A stretch of 11,786 bases of DNA from Rickettsiales bacterium. GTDB lineage: Bacteria; Pseudomonadota; Alphaproteobacteria; Rickettsiales; UBA1997. The position numbers and the translations under genes were made by a program. Location of the stretch: the NCBI GenBank assembly GCA_009693885.1, contig SHWK01000020.1, forward strand, positions 1-11,786, given 5' to 3'. Below, in pieces: positions 1 to 7,355 of this stretch. Every line of letters begins with the position of its first letter. The stretch's first letter is position 1. The notes below the pieces were generated by a model. That model searched no databases. It saw only the letters and a program-made list of their open reading frames with translations, and was not told the origin of the DNA.

Positions 1-504
1 AACGCCGCGTTCAGTCAATAGCACATTTTTATTGCCAAAATGATCCATTTTTTTTACAATATTTGCCGCATCCCAAGGCGCTAAAAATTGGCCTTTTTTA
101 ATATTGATGACTTTTCCAGTTTTGGCAGCCGCTTCTAACATATCGGTTTGGCGACATAAAAATGCGGGCACTTGCAAAATATCAACATGCTCAGCAAGCA
201 CGGCACATTGTTCAGCCGAATGAACATCGGTAAGCACTGGGCAGTCAAATTCTTTTTTTACTTCAGCAAAAATTTCGAAGGATTTTTCAAGGCCAATACC
301 GCGCTGGCCATCAATTGAAGAGCGATTAGCTTTATCAAAAGAAGATTTATAGATAAAATTAATGCCAAGTTTATCGCAAATTCTTTTTATGTTATTTGCC
401 ATCATTAAAGAATGGTCACGCGTCTCAATCTGGCAAGGGCCAGCGATCAAAGTGAATGGTAAATTATTTGCAATTTTTATATTTTTGACTTGAACAATAC
501 GCAT
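1..504 (-). CDS. kdsA: 3-deoxy-8-phosphooctulonate synthase (KDO-8-P synthase), N-terminal 168 residues, partial at window edge
   Basis: KdsA condenses phosphoenolpyruvate with arabinose-5-phosphate to give KDO-8-phosphate, the cytosolic first committed step towards the KDO of LPS. The frame is open from ATG at 504 to the window edge, so about 168 of the usual ~280 residues are present. Family motifs are clear: IAGPCQIE (20-27), YKSSFDKANRSS, LTDVH, PAFLCRQTD, AAAKTG, IKKGQFLAPWD and LTERG. The Cys in GPC (residue 24) marks the metal-dependent class; metal-independent enzymes such as that of E. coli have Asn there. The gene diverges from the M48 protease gene across a 73-bp spacer. No Shine-Dalgarno sequence precedes the start. 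The C-terminal metal ligands lie outside the window. Identification is very secure. Confidence 0.96.
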   Translation of the reverse strand, partial: MRIVQVKNIKIANNLPFTLIAGPCQIETRDHSLMMANNIKRICDKLGINFIYKSSFDKANRSSIDGQRGIGLEKSFEIFAEVKKEFDCPVLTDVHSAEQCAVLAEHVDILQVPAFLCRQTDMLEAAAKTGKVINIKKGQFLAPWDAANIVKKMDHFGNKNVLLTERGV

Positions 505-528
505 AATTATTATCGAGTTGTTAATTGA

Positions 529-557
529 TTGAGATACTCTAACTCAAAATTTGTAAT
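529..557 (+). promoter_or_regulatory. Sigma-70-like promoter for the M48 protease gene
   Basis: TTGAGA at 529-534 and TGTAAT at 552-557 each match the -35 and -10 consensus at 5 of 6 positions and are separated by exactly 17 bases. Transcription would start near 564, leaving a short leader before the ATG at 578. The site lies in the divergent spacer between kdsA and the protease gene. AT-rich sequence yields chance matches, so this is a prediction from sequence alone. Confidence 0.45.
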
Positions 558-577
558 TTAAAATTTAAATCTCACGA

Positions 578-1696
578 ATGTTTGCTAAACCAATAAATCT
601 CATTTTAGTCTATATTGTTACAATTTTCAACATCACTATTCTGACCTCGCCAATGGTGGCGATGCTTGTGCCTCTAATTAATCGTCATACTGCCACGCTC
701 ACAATAACGCCAGATATGATGTCAAAAATTAAATTGGCGATTTTTATTTTATTGTTTTTGGTTAGTTTTTTAATGTTGGTTTATTTTGTACTTGATTTTC
801 TTTTTGGCTTCGCTATGCGCGCCTCTCTCAAGGGTTGCCAGCGTTATGAAAAAGTCAAAGATTATGATTTTTTAAGCAAGATTTTTGAAGAAGTAAAAGA
901 TAAATTTGGTGAAAAATCAGTAAAACTTTACATCAAACAATCTGATGAAATTAACGCTTTTGCAGTTAGCAGCCTTGGTGGCAAGGCTATTGTTCTAACC
1001 AGTGGCATTGTTGATCATTATTTAGCTGGCAGCAATGATCCAAAAGAATTTTTATATGCACTGCGCAGCATTATGGGGCATGAGATGTCACATCTTATAA
1101 ACAAAGATTTTTTGCCAACTTTTTTGATCATGGCTAATCAAAAAATCACTAACTTTGTTTCATATGTTCTTGGCATTATTTTTAATTTTGTATCACGCGG
1201 CGTTGCAATGATGCCATATGGTGGCCGTGTTTCATCGCGCTTGATGTTTGAGGTTTATATCGGGTTAAATTTTGTATTAAATGCCTTTAACCGTTTCGTT
1301 GTTTATAATCTCTATGAATTCTTGCGCCGCTTCGTTTCACGCTCGATTGAATATCGTTGCGATAAACAATCCGGCGAGGCTTTTGGCGGAAAAAACATGG
1401 CTTTTGCGCTATCTTTTCTAGGGGAATCTGGCTATTTTACACTTTTTTCTACTCATCCGCAAACGAAAAAAAGAATCGCCGCAGTGCAAAATGTTGAGAT
1501 TGTTGATGAAATTATTCGACCGCGATTTATTGACGGTTTAAGCAATTATTTTGCGATGATGTTTTTGATGATTGTTTGTCTTTATTTTGCTAAACACGGG
1601 CATATTGATTTGTATTTGCGTGAATATATTCGTGATCATGAGGTTATCAATCAGAAGCTTTCGCTGTTGTGGCGCCTGGTTTCTCGGTTTTTTTAG
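578..1696 (+). CDS. M48 family (HtpX-like) integral-membrane zinc metalloprotease
   Basis: This is probably a membrane-embedded protease of the M48 family, which degrades or processes damaged membrane proteins with its active site facing the cytosol. The 372-residue protein has two N-terminal hydrophobic segments (about 8-34 and 52-80). The catalytic domain follows with NAFAV (126-130), the HExxH motif HEMSH (168-172), and the likely third zinc ligand E258 in SIEYRCD. The family motif STHP-T-KRI is at 291-300. Further hydrophobic stretches lie near 181-205 and 225-245, and a last one near 322-338. HtpX itself is usually about 290 residues; the extra length here is mostly a tail of about 70 residues after the THP motif. 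Family membership is secure, but true HtpX orthology is not, so no symbol is given. A well-spaced promoter precedes it; no Shine-Dalgarno is visible. Confidence 0.88.
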   Translation: MFAKPINLILVYIVTIFNITILTSPMVAMLVPLINRHTATLTITPDMMSKIKLAIFILLFLVSFLMLVYFVLDFLFGFAMRASLKGCQRYEKVKDYDFLSKIFEEVKDKFGEKSVKLYIKQSDEINAFAVSSLGGKAIVLTSGIVDHYLAGSNDPKEFLYALRSIMGHEMSHLINKDFLPTFLIMANQKITNFVSYVLGIIFNFVSRGVAMMPYGGRVSSRLMFEVYIGLNFVLNAFNRFVVYNLYEFLRRFVSRSIEYRCDKQSGEAFGGKNMAFALSFLGESGYFTLFSTHPQTKKRIAAVQNVEIVDEIIRPRFIDGLSNYFAMMFLMIVCLYFAKHGHIDLYLREYIRDHEVINQKLSLLWRLVSRFF

Positions 1697-1711
1697 GTTT
1701 CGTAAATAAAA

Positions 1712-1741
1712 AGTTTATCGTGAAAGCACAATCTATCAACA
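1712..1741 (+). repeat. 30-nt repeat, copy A (matches 11243-11272 on the minus strand at 27/30)
   Basis: The sequence has the core GTTTATCGTGAAAGCACAAT and lies in the 75-bp spacer between the protease and acyl-CoA synthetase genes, ending 30 bases before the latter's ATG. The minus strand of 11243-11272 carries the same sequence with three mismatches, directly before glmM and overlapping one arm of the large inverted repeat. Both copies are oriented the same way relative to their downstream gene. This copy has no hairpin next to it. It may be a remnant of a dispersed palindromic element or a shared 5'-leader motif. Confidence 0.6.
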
Positions 1742-1771
1742 AGCAGTAAGCTAAGCGCACCAATAAAACAT

Positions 1772-3508
1772 ATGAAAGATTTTTCTACTCTAAGTGAATT
1801 AATCCTCCATCAAGCCGCCCAATTCAACGATCCGCACTTTTTAAATTTTAAAGAAAATGGTGAATGGCGCGCTTTCTCCAACCAAGAATTTCTCGAAAAA
1901 TCTTTTCATTTTGCCTGTGGATTAAAAGAGCTCGGCTTGCAAAAAAATCAAACTGTGGCGATTTTTTCTTATCAAAATCCATTATGGTTGATAGCTGATT
2001 ATGGCACGATTTTAGCGGGTTGCGTGTCGGTGCCAATTTTTCATGATATCGCGGAAGATAATTTACTTTATCAGTTACAAGATGCCGATGCGCGCTATAT
2101 TTTTACCGATAATAAAAATGTGGCGCAGATAAAAAATCTTTCGGCAAAAATTATTGCTTATAATTTTGAAGGAGAAAATATCACAGGCTTTGAAGCCTTG
2201 ATTTCTCTGGGTAAACAGGCTGCTGAAGCTAAAAAATATGATCTCAATGTTTTTGTAAAAGAAGCGCAGAAGCAAGATTTGGTGACGATAATTTATACTT
2301 CAGGAAGTACGGGTCGGCCGAAAGGTGTTGAGCTTACCAATGATAATTTGGTGTCGCAAATTAAGGCGACGATGCAAATATTTCCGCTTGATGCTATCAA
2401 CGACAAGGCTTTGTCTTTTTTGCCTTTGGCGCATATTTTTGAGCGGATGGTGATGTCGTTTTATATTACACAAGGTATTCAAATTTATTTTGCTGATGAT
2501 ATAAAAAATGTTGGAAATTTATTGCGAGAAGTGCGGCCAACATTGATGACTGTAGTGCCGCGAGTGTTAGAAAAGGTTTTTGCTAAAATTAAAGATGGTG
2601 TTGATAATGCAAAATTCATCAAAAAAATCTTAGGACAAAAAGCTTTAAAACGCGCTCTAGAGAAGGATGTGGGGCAGGTGGAATTTTTTGATAAAATTTT
2701 TGATCGCTTAGTTTATAAAAAATTTCGTGCGGCACTTGGCGGAAAAATGAGAATGTTGATTTGTGGTGGAGCGGCGCTATCAGAGGATATGGAGCGGTTT
2801 TATGGCAATATCGGAGTAAAATTATATTGCGGTTATGGCCTAACAGAAACCTCCCCAGTATTGGCAGTGAACCATGCTGCGGCGTATAAATTTGCCACAA
2901 TTGGCAAGGCTTTTTCTGGTGTTGAATTGCGTTTGGCAAAAGATGGTGAGCTGTTAGCGCGCGGCCCCAATGTTATGCGCGGCTATCACAATGCTCCCGA
3001 TAAAACTGCGGCAACAATTATTGATGGCTGGTTTTATACAGGAGATCTAGCGCAAATTGATGCGGATGGTTTTGTAAAAATAATCGGTCGCAAAAAAGAA
3101 CTATTCAAAACCGCTAATGGCAAATATGTACGACCAATTCCTCTTGAACAAAAATTAGTGCAAGAATTAGGATTTTTGCTTGGCGCGATTATAATTGCCG
3201 AGGGTCGCAAATTTGTTTCTGTTCTGCTTTTTCCTGATTTTGAGTTGTTACAAAAGTTTAAAACTAAATTTAATTTTAGAGGAGGTGATGCAGAATTTTT
3301 GCAATCACAAGTTTTACAAGATACTGTGATGGCAGTCGTGACAAGGCTTAATGTTGATCTTGATCATGCAGAGCAAATTCAGAAATTTGCGATAATTGCC
3401 ACATCAATATCAATTTCTAGTGGAGAAATCACTCCCTCAATGAAGTTAAAAAGAAGTGTGTTGGAAGAAAAATTTAAAGATGTGATTGAAAAATTTTATG
3501 TTTCTTGA
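1772..3508 (+). CDS. AMP-binding long-chain acyl-CoA synthetase (fatty-acid--CoA ligase)
   Basis: This enzyme activates a fatty acid with ATP to an acyl-adenylate and transfers it to coenzyme A, acting in the cytosol or at the inner membrane face. The 578-residue protein has the signature motifs of the adenylate-forming superfamily: P-loop YTSGSTGRPKG (175-185), FLPLAHIFER (216-225), GYGLTET (354-360), GWFYTGD (419-425), IIGRKKE (437-443) and a C-terminal TPSMKLKR (554-561), in which K558 is the probable catalytic lysine. Length and the KTANGKYVRP-P-E hinge region fit the bacterial long-chain subgroup related to eukaryotic ACSL and mycobacterial FadD15 rather than acetyl-CoA synthetase. Substrate chain length cannot be read from sequence. 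It lies 75 bp behind the protease gene and converges on bioA. No beta-oxidation genes are nearby, so a role in recycling or scavenging fatty acids for lipids is possible. Confidence 0.9.
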   Translation: MKDFSTLSELILHQAAQFNDPHFLNFKENGEWRAFSNQEFLEKSFHFACGLKELGLQKNQTVAIFSYQNPLWLIADYGTILAGCVSVPIFHDIAEDNLLYQLQDADARYIFTDNKNVAQIKNLSAKIIAYNFEGENITGFEALISLGKQAAEAKKYDLNVFVKEAQKQDLVTIIYTSGSTGRPKGVELTNDNLVSQIKATMQIFPLDAINDKALSFLPLAHIFERMVMSFYITQGIQIYFADDIKNVGNLLREVRPTLMTVVPRVLEKVFAKIKDGVDNAKFIKKILGQKALKRALEKDVGQVEFFDKIFDRLVYKKFRAALGGKMRMLICGGAALSEDMERFYGNIGVKLYCGYGLTETSPVLAVNHAAAYKFATIGKAFSGVELRLAKDGELLARGPNVMRGYHNAPDKTAATIIDGWFYTGDLAQIDADGFVKIIGRKKELFKTANGKYVRPIPLEQKLVQELGFLLGAIIIAEGRKFVSVLLFPDFELLQKFKTKFNFRGGDAEFLQSQVLQDTVMAVVTRLNVDLDHAEQIQKFAIIATSISISSGEITPSMKLKRSVLEEKFKDVIEKFYVS

Positions 3509-3556
3509 GCCATTTATTTTATTATGGATCTGGTCTAGTGTCGCAAGGCGAGGCCC

Positions 3557-4807
3557 TTAAAGATTTTGGCGCAGAGCCTCTTCAATTGCATCGATAATAA
3601 TGCGCAGTTCTTTGCTGCTAATATTAAGCGAAGGCATCACATAAATCACTCCCGCAAAAGGGCGCAGAAAAACACCTTGCTCAATAAATTTTTTGCGCAA
3701 ATTCATCATATCTTTCCATTCAAGATCAGTTTCGATAACGCCTAGAGCGCCAATCACTCGCACATCTTTAACATTTTTGTGGTTGCGATATTTTTTTAAA
3801 TTTTTTATCAAAAATGTTTCAATTTTTGTAACTTTCTTTTCATAATCATTTTTTTCGAAGAGATCGAGAGAGGCGTTGGCAGCGGCGGCAGCGAGGGGAT
3901 TTCCCATAAAAGTTGGGCCATGCATCAGGGCATTTTCTGGTGAATCTCCCAAGAAAGATGCGAAGATTTTTTCACTCACGATTGTGGCAGCTAAAGTTAG
4001 GTAGCCCCCTGTTAAAGCCTTGCCAAGCACCATAATATCTGGCGTTATTTTGGCATGATCGCAAGCGAATATTTTTCCAGTGCGATAAAATCCTGTGGCA
4101 CATTCATCGGCGATAAAAAGCAAATTATATTTTTTAGTGATGAGAAAAATTTTACGCAGAATTTCTGCTTTATGAAATTTCATTCCACCGGCACATTGCA
4201 CTAATGGTTCTACAAAAACTCCCGCAATTTTATGCTGATTTTTTTTAACAAAATCTTCAAATTGATCGAGATCGTTTTTGTTTTGCGGTAAATTTAGACT
4301 AAAGTTATTGATCAGAATCTTAGAAAACTTCTCATGCATTCCATGGGACAGATCGCCGAGAGACATTGCCCCTGTAGTATCGCCATGATAAGAATTTTTA
4401 AAGGAAACAAATTTTGTTTTTTGTGGCTGTTGTAAATTTATATAATATTGCCAACAAATTTTCATCGCCACTTCAATTGCGGTAGAACCAGAATCAGAGA
4501 AAAATACGCGATCTAATTTGGTGAGTTTTGCAAGGCGCCATGCCAATTTATAAGTTTGATCATTGGCAAAACCAGCCAACATAATATGCGGCAAAATTTT
4601 TGCTTGTTTTGCAATTGCTTTAGTAAGGTGAGGGTGATTATAGCCATGCGCCGCAGACCACCAAGAAGCAATGCCGTCAATTAAAGTTCGACCATCTTGC
4701 AGAAAAATCTTGCTGCCTTTGGCGCTTACAACCTCAAGCTGCGGTAAGTGATTTTGCATTTGTGTGTAAGGAAGCCAAATATGTTTTGCCCCTTGATTTA
4801 TGTTCAT
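3557..4807 (-). CDS. bioA: Adenosylmethionine-8-amino-7-oxononanoate aminotransferase (DAPA synthase)
   Basis: BioA is a PLP enzyme that transfers the amino group of S-adenosylmethionine to KAPA, giving 7,8-diaminopelargonate, the antepenultimate step of biotin synthesis. The 416-residue protein aligns throughout with E. coli BioA as I recall it: HIWLPYTQM (9-17), ASWWSAAHGYNHP (47-59), SYHGDT (139-144), ADE-ATGF (233-240) with D234 contacting the PLP ring, LGKALTGG (261-268) with K263 as Schiff-base lysine, MHGPTFMGNPLA (295-306) and RPFAGVIYVMP (382-392). The substrate-specific WW and HGPTFMGNPLA motifs separate BioA from other class III aminotransferases. It is the last gene of the run, 43 bp after bamD on the same strand. 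No bioB, bioF, bioD or bioC lies in the window. Confidence 0.95.
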   Translation of the reverse strand: MNINQGAKHIWLPYTQMQNHLPQLEVVSAKGSKIFLQDGRTLIDGIASWWSAAHGYNHPHLTKAIAKQAKILPHIMLAGFANDQTYKLAWRLAKLTKLDRVFFSDSGSTAIEVAMKICWQYYINLQQPQKTKFVSFKNSYHGDTTGAMSLGDLSHGMHEKFSKILINNFSLNLPQNKNDLDQFEDFVKKNQHKIAGVFVEPLVQCAGGMKFHKAEILRKIFLITKKYNLLFIADECATGFYRTGKIFACDHAKITPDIMVLGKALTGGYLTLAATIVSEKIFASFLGDSPENALMHGPTFMGNPLAAAAANASLDLFEKNDYEKKVTKIETFLIKNLKKYRNHKNVKDVRVIGALGVIETDLEWKDMMNLRKKFIEQGVFLRPFAGVIYVMPSLNISSKELRIIIDAIEEALRQNL

Positions 4808-4850
4808 GTCGAGAATTTTATTTTCAATATTTTGAGATTTTTTTATTGAT

Positions 4851-5588
4851 TTAAAAATCTATTTTTTGTGCTAGCGCCATCCATTCATTACTAGGAAATG
4901 CTGCTTCCAACTGATTGCGCACTTTTATTGCTTCATTTTTTAAGCCAATTTTATGATAAATTTCGATCAATCTATAATAGGCTTCAGGGGCCTGATCAGT
5001 ATAGCTATAGCGCTGAACTACATCGTGAAAATTTTTTAATGCACCGACATAATGTTTTTGTGTAACTTGATATCTTCCTACAGCCATCTTTGCTCCCGCT
5101 ATATGTTCATCAACAAATTCTAACTTATAGCGCGCGTCAATGGTGTGATCTGAATCTGGAAAGCGCGCAATTAATTCACGAAAAGTTGCCGAAGAAAGCC
5201 TTGCATTATCTTGCGCTCTTTCAATATCAGGAATTTGATCATAATAGCTGAGGGCCTTCATGTAATACATGTAGGGAATGGTTTCATTGCTGGGATTAAT
5301 TCGAATAAAATCATCAACAGCGCGCACAACATCGGCATAATCTTTGTTTTTATAAAAGGCGTAAACAGCCATATTTTGTGATTGGGTGGCCCATTTTGAG
5401 AAAGGAAAATCATCGTCAATTTTTTCAAATTCTTTAGCTGCTTCGGCGTAGTTTTTTTCATCAAGAAGCTTTTTGGCCTTGATATAACTGCTTTCTCCCG
5501 TAGGAATTTCTTCCTTTTTTTTGGCACAAGAAAAAACCATGAAGGTGATGAGAAAAATAACAAGGAATTTGCTGTAGTTTTTGATCAT
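4851..5588 (-). CDS. bamD: Outer-membrane protein assembly factor BamD (ComL-like lipoprotein)
   Basis: BamD is the essential lipoprotein partner of BamA in inserting beta-barrel proteins into the outer membrane. The 245-residue product is the same length as E. coli BamD. It starts with a positively charged and hydrophobic signal peptide ending in a VFSC lipobox, so C21 should be lipidated. The rest consists of TPR-type helical repeats: YIKAKKLLDEKNYAEAAKEF (35-54), the typical FPFSKWA-QS motif, a MYYMKALSYYDQI segment, RFPDSDHTIDARYKL, and a final YYRLIEIYHKIGLKNEA repeat. Its ATG overlaps the hisD stop as ATGA (5585-5588), implying translational coupling. bioA follows after 43 bp. No strong Shine-Dalgarno is present. 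Confidence 0.93.
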   Translation of the reverse strand: MIKNYSKFLVIFLITFMVFSCAKKKEEIPTGESSYIKAKKLLDEKNYAEAAKEFEKIDDDFPFSKWATQSQNMAVYAFYKNKDYADVVRAVDDFIRINPSNETIPYMYYMKALSYYDQIPDIERAQDNARLSSATFRELIARFPDSDHTIDARYKLEFVDEHIAGAKMAVGRYQVTQKHYVGALKNFHDVVQRYSYTDQAPEAYYRLIEIYHKIGLKNEAIKVRNQLEAAFPSNEWMALAQKIDF

Positions 5589-6889
5589 TTTCTTATATCG
5601 ATACTTAGTTTATGCGCCATAAGGCCTTCGCATTCAGCTAGTATAGAAGCGCTTTCGGCGATTTTTGCAAAAGAATTTTTATCGCATGAAATTAGTGAAA
5701 TTCTTTTGAGAAAATCATAAACTGAAAGACCACTAGCAAATCGTGCCGTGCCCTCTGTTGGCAAGGTGTGGCTTGGTCCGGCAATATAATCACCAATGCT
5801 TTCAGGAGAATATTTTCCTAAAAAAACTGCTCCCGCATTGTTAATTTGCGCAAAAAAATCTTTAGAATTTTTGCATGCAATTTCAAGATGCTCAGGGGCA
5901 ATGAAGTTGCTTAAATGAACGCTTTGCGCTAAATTTTTGATCACAAAAATGGCGCTATTTTTCAGAGATTTTTCAATGATGTTTTTGCGCGGTAATTTAG
6001 ATTTAAAATTATCGATTTCGACAATAATTTTTTGAGCAAATTTTTTATCATCGGTGATAATAAAAGCTTTAGAATCTGGCCCGTGTTCAAGCTGCGAGAG
6101 TGCGTCAGCGGCGATCCAAGCTGGATTATTATCGCTATCACAAATTATTGTAATATCGGTTGGGCCAGCAATCATATCGATGCCAACTTTGCCATATAAA
6201 ATCTTTTTTGCAGTGGCAACAAAAGAGTTGCCGGGGCCAACAATTTTATCAACTTTTTTGATGCTTTTGGTGCCAAAGGCGAGGGCCGCAATTGCTTGTG
6301 CGCCGCCGATTTTATAGATTTCTTTGATGCCGCAAATATGTGCTGCAACCAAAACAGCATCGCTTAATTTTCCTGATTCTGATGGGGCGCAAAGCTTGAT
6401 ATTCTTAGATCCAGCAACAATTGCAGGCACTGCACACATCAAAACTGAGCTTGGATAAGAAGCAGTTCCTCCTGGTGCGTAAACCCCAATAGATTCAATG
6501 GCGCGCCAGCTATTGCCAAGGGTTACGCCTTGTGTATCCTTGTATAAAAAATCCTCAGGAAGCTGTTTTTTATGATAGTCAAAGATGCGCGCATAGGCCA
6601 TTTGCAAGGAAGCAAAAGTTTTTGGCGAAATGTTTTTTATCGCCGCATCAATTTCTTTTTTGTTAACAATAAAGTTTTGCGCCTTAGAGAATTGCGCCTT
6701 GTCAAATTTATTGCTATAGCTAATTAGGGCCTTGTCACCATCTTTTTTTGTTGTAGCAATAATTTTTTCAACTTGCTTAACAATGCTAGAATCAGCTTTT
6801 TTTGATGTAGTCAAAAACTTGTAGAAGCTTGATTTTGTTAGCTCTAACAAATTAGGAGAGATAGCATCTTTTATCTCAAAAATTTTCAT
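5585..6889 (-). CDS. hisD: Histidinol dehydrogenase
   Basis: HisD carries out the last two steps of histidine synthesis, the NAD-dependent oxidation of histidinol through histidinal to histidine, as a zinc enzyme in the cytosol. From ATG at 6889 the product is 434 residues, equal to E. coli HisD. Visible motifs are GVYAPGG (135-141), KIGGAQAIAALAFGT (193-207), VGPGN (217-221), AGPTD (241-245), LSQLEHGPDS (264-273) with zinc ligands Q266 and H269, APEHLEI (331-337) with the catalytic Glu-His pair E333 and H334, SPESIGDY with D367, and GLMAHK with H426. A TTG 30 bases upstream (6919) is in frame, but the ATG fits the family N-terminus better. The start overlaps the end of the DUF192 gene by 14 bp and the stop overlaps bamD as ATGA. 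No other his gene is in the window. Confidence 0.96.
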   Translation of the reverse strand: MKIFEIKDAISPNLLELTKSSFYKFLTTSKKADSSIVKQVEKIIATTKKDGDKALISYSNKFDKAQFSKAQNFIVNKKEIDAAIKNISPKTFASLQMAYARIFDYHKKQLPEDFLYKDTQGVTLGNSWRAIESIGVYAPGGTASYPSSVLMCAVPAIVAGSKNIKLCAPSESGKLSDAVLVAAHICGIKEIYKIGGAQAIAALAFGTKSIKKVDKIVGPGNSFVATAKKILYGKVGIDMIAGPTDITIICDSDNNPAWIAADALSQLEHGPDSKAFIITDDKKFAQKIIVEIDNFKSKLPRKNIIEKSLKNSAIFVIKNLAQSVHLSNFIAPEHLEIACKNSKDFFAQINNAGAVFLGKYSPESIGDYIAGPSHTLPTEGTARFASGLSVYDFLKRISLISCDKNSFAKIAESASILAECEGLMAHKLSIDIRK

Positions 6890-7355
6890 AAATAATTTTT
6901 TGTCCGTTTTTAATGCCAAGTTTTTTGCTTAATCCCGCGTTAATTTCTAAAACTTTTTTTACTATTTTTTGTGATGAAATAATCTCAAGAGATAGCGGTT
7001 TAGTGTCTTCTTTAATATTAACTATAATATTATTTTCGTCGATAAAAATCATGTCGAGTGGAATTAGTGTATTTTTCATCCACATATTTACAACCAGATT
7101 GCTATCAAAAATAAAAATCATGCCGTGTTTTTGATCAAGTTTATCAAGATTCATCAGTCCATATTCTCGCGTGTCGCTATTATTGGCGATAGCTACTAAA
7201 AATTCGGTAGTTTTTTTATCATTATCAAAAATTTGCAACTTAACATTGTAGTTTTTGGGATCGTGGTTAAACTGTTGGCTATTATGGGCGAAGGCTTTTG
7301 ATGAAAAAAGAGCAAACCCCAAAAACAAAACAGTTATTGTGAAAAACTTTTTCAT
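6876..7355 (-). CDS. Exported DUF192 family protein
   Basis: DUF192 proteins are small exported domains of unknown biochemical role. From ATG at 7355 the product is 159 residues. It has a clear Sec signal peptide (basic MKK, hydrophobic core, KAFA with likely cleavage after A23), then the domain with its hallmarks REYGLMNLDKL (63-73), GMIFIFD (78-84), MWMKNTLIPLDMIFID (91-106) and LEINAGLSKKLGIKNGQ (136-152). The frame stays open upstream to an ATG at 7523, but those 56 residues lie wholly over lptA codons and would bury the signal peptide, so the shorter start is preferred. This start codon shares the CATG at 7353-7356 with the divergent lptA start. It heads the run DUF192-hisD-bamD-bioA. 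A periplasmic location is inferred. Confidence 0.87.
   Translation of the reverse strand: MKKFFTITVLFLGFALFSSKAFAHNSQQFNHDPKNYNVKLQIFDNDKKTTEFLVAIANNSDTREYGLMNLDKLDQKHGMIFIFDSNLVVNMWMKNTLIPLDMIFIDENNIIVNIKEDTKPLSLEIISSQKIVKKVLEINAGLSKKLGIKNGQKIIYENF

Noticed and set aside
2619..2939. Minus-strand open frame of 106 codons inside the acyl-CoA synthetase gene
   Set aside because: It is antisense to conserved motifs of a well-supported gene. The product is low-complexity His/Pro/Lys-rich.
3509..3556. Bidirectional terminator between the acyl-CoA synthetase gene and bioA
   Set aside because: Only a 4-bp AAGG/CCTT pairing is visible around CGAGGC, with no T-run. This is too weak to call.
7255..7353. 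N-terminal extension of lptA to the ATG at 7255
   Set aside because: It is antisense to DUF192 codons and would place a non-secretory segment before an evident signal peptide.
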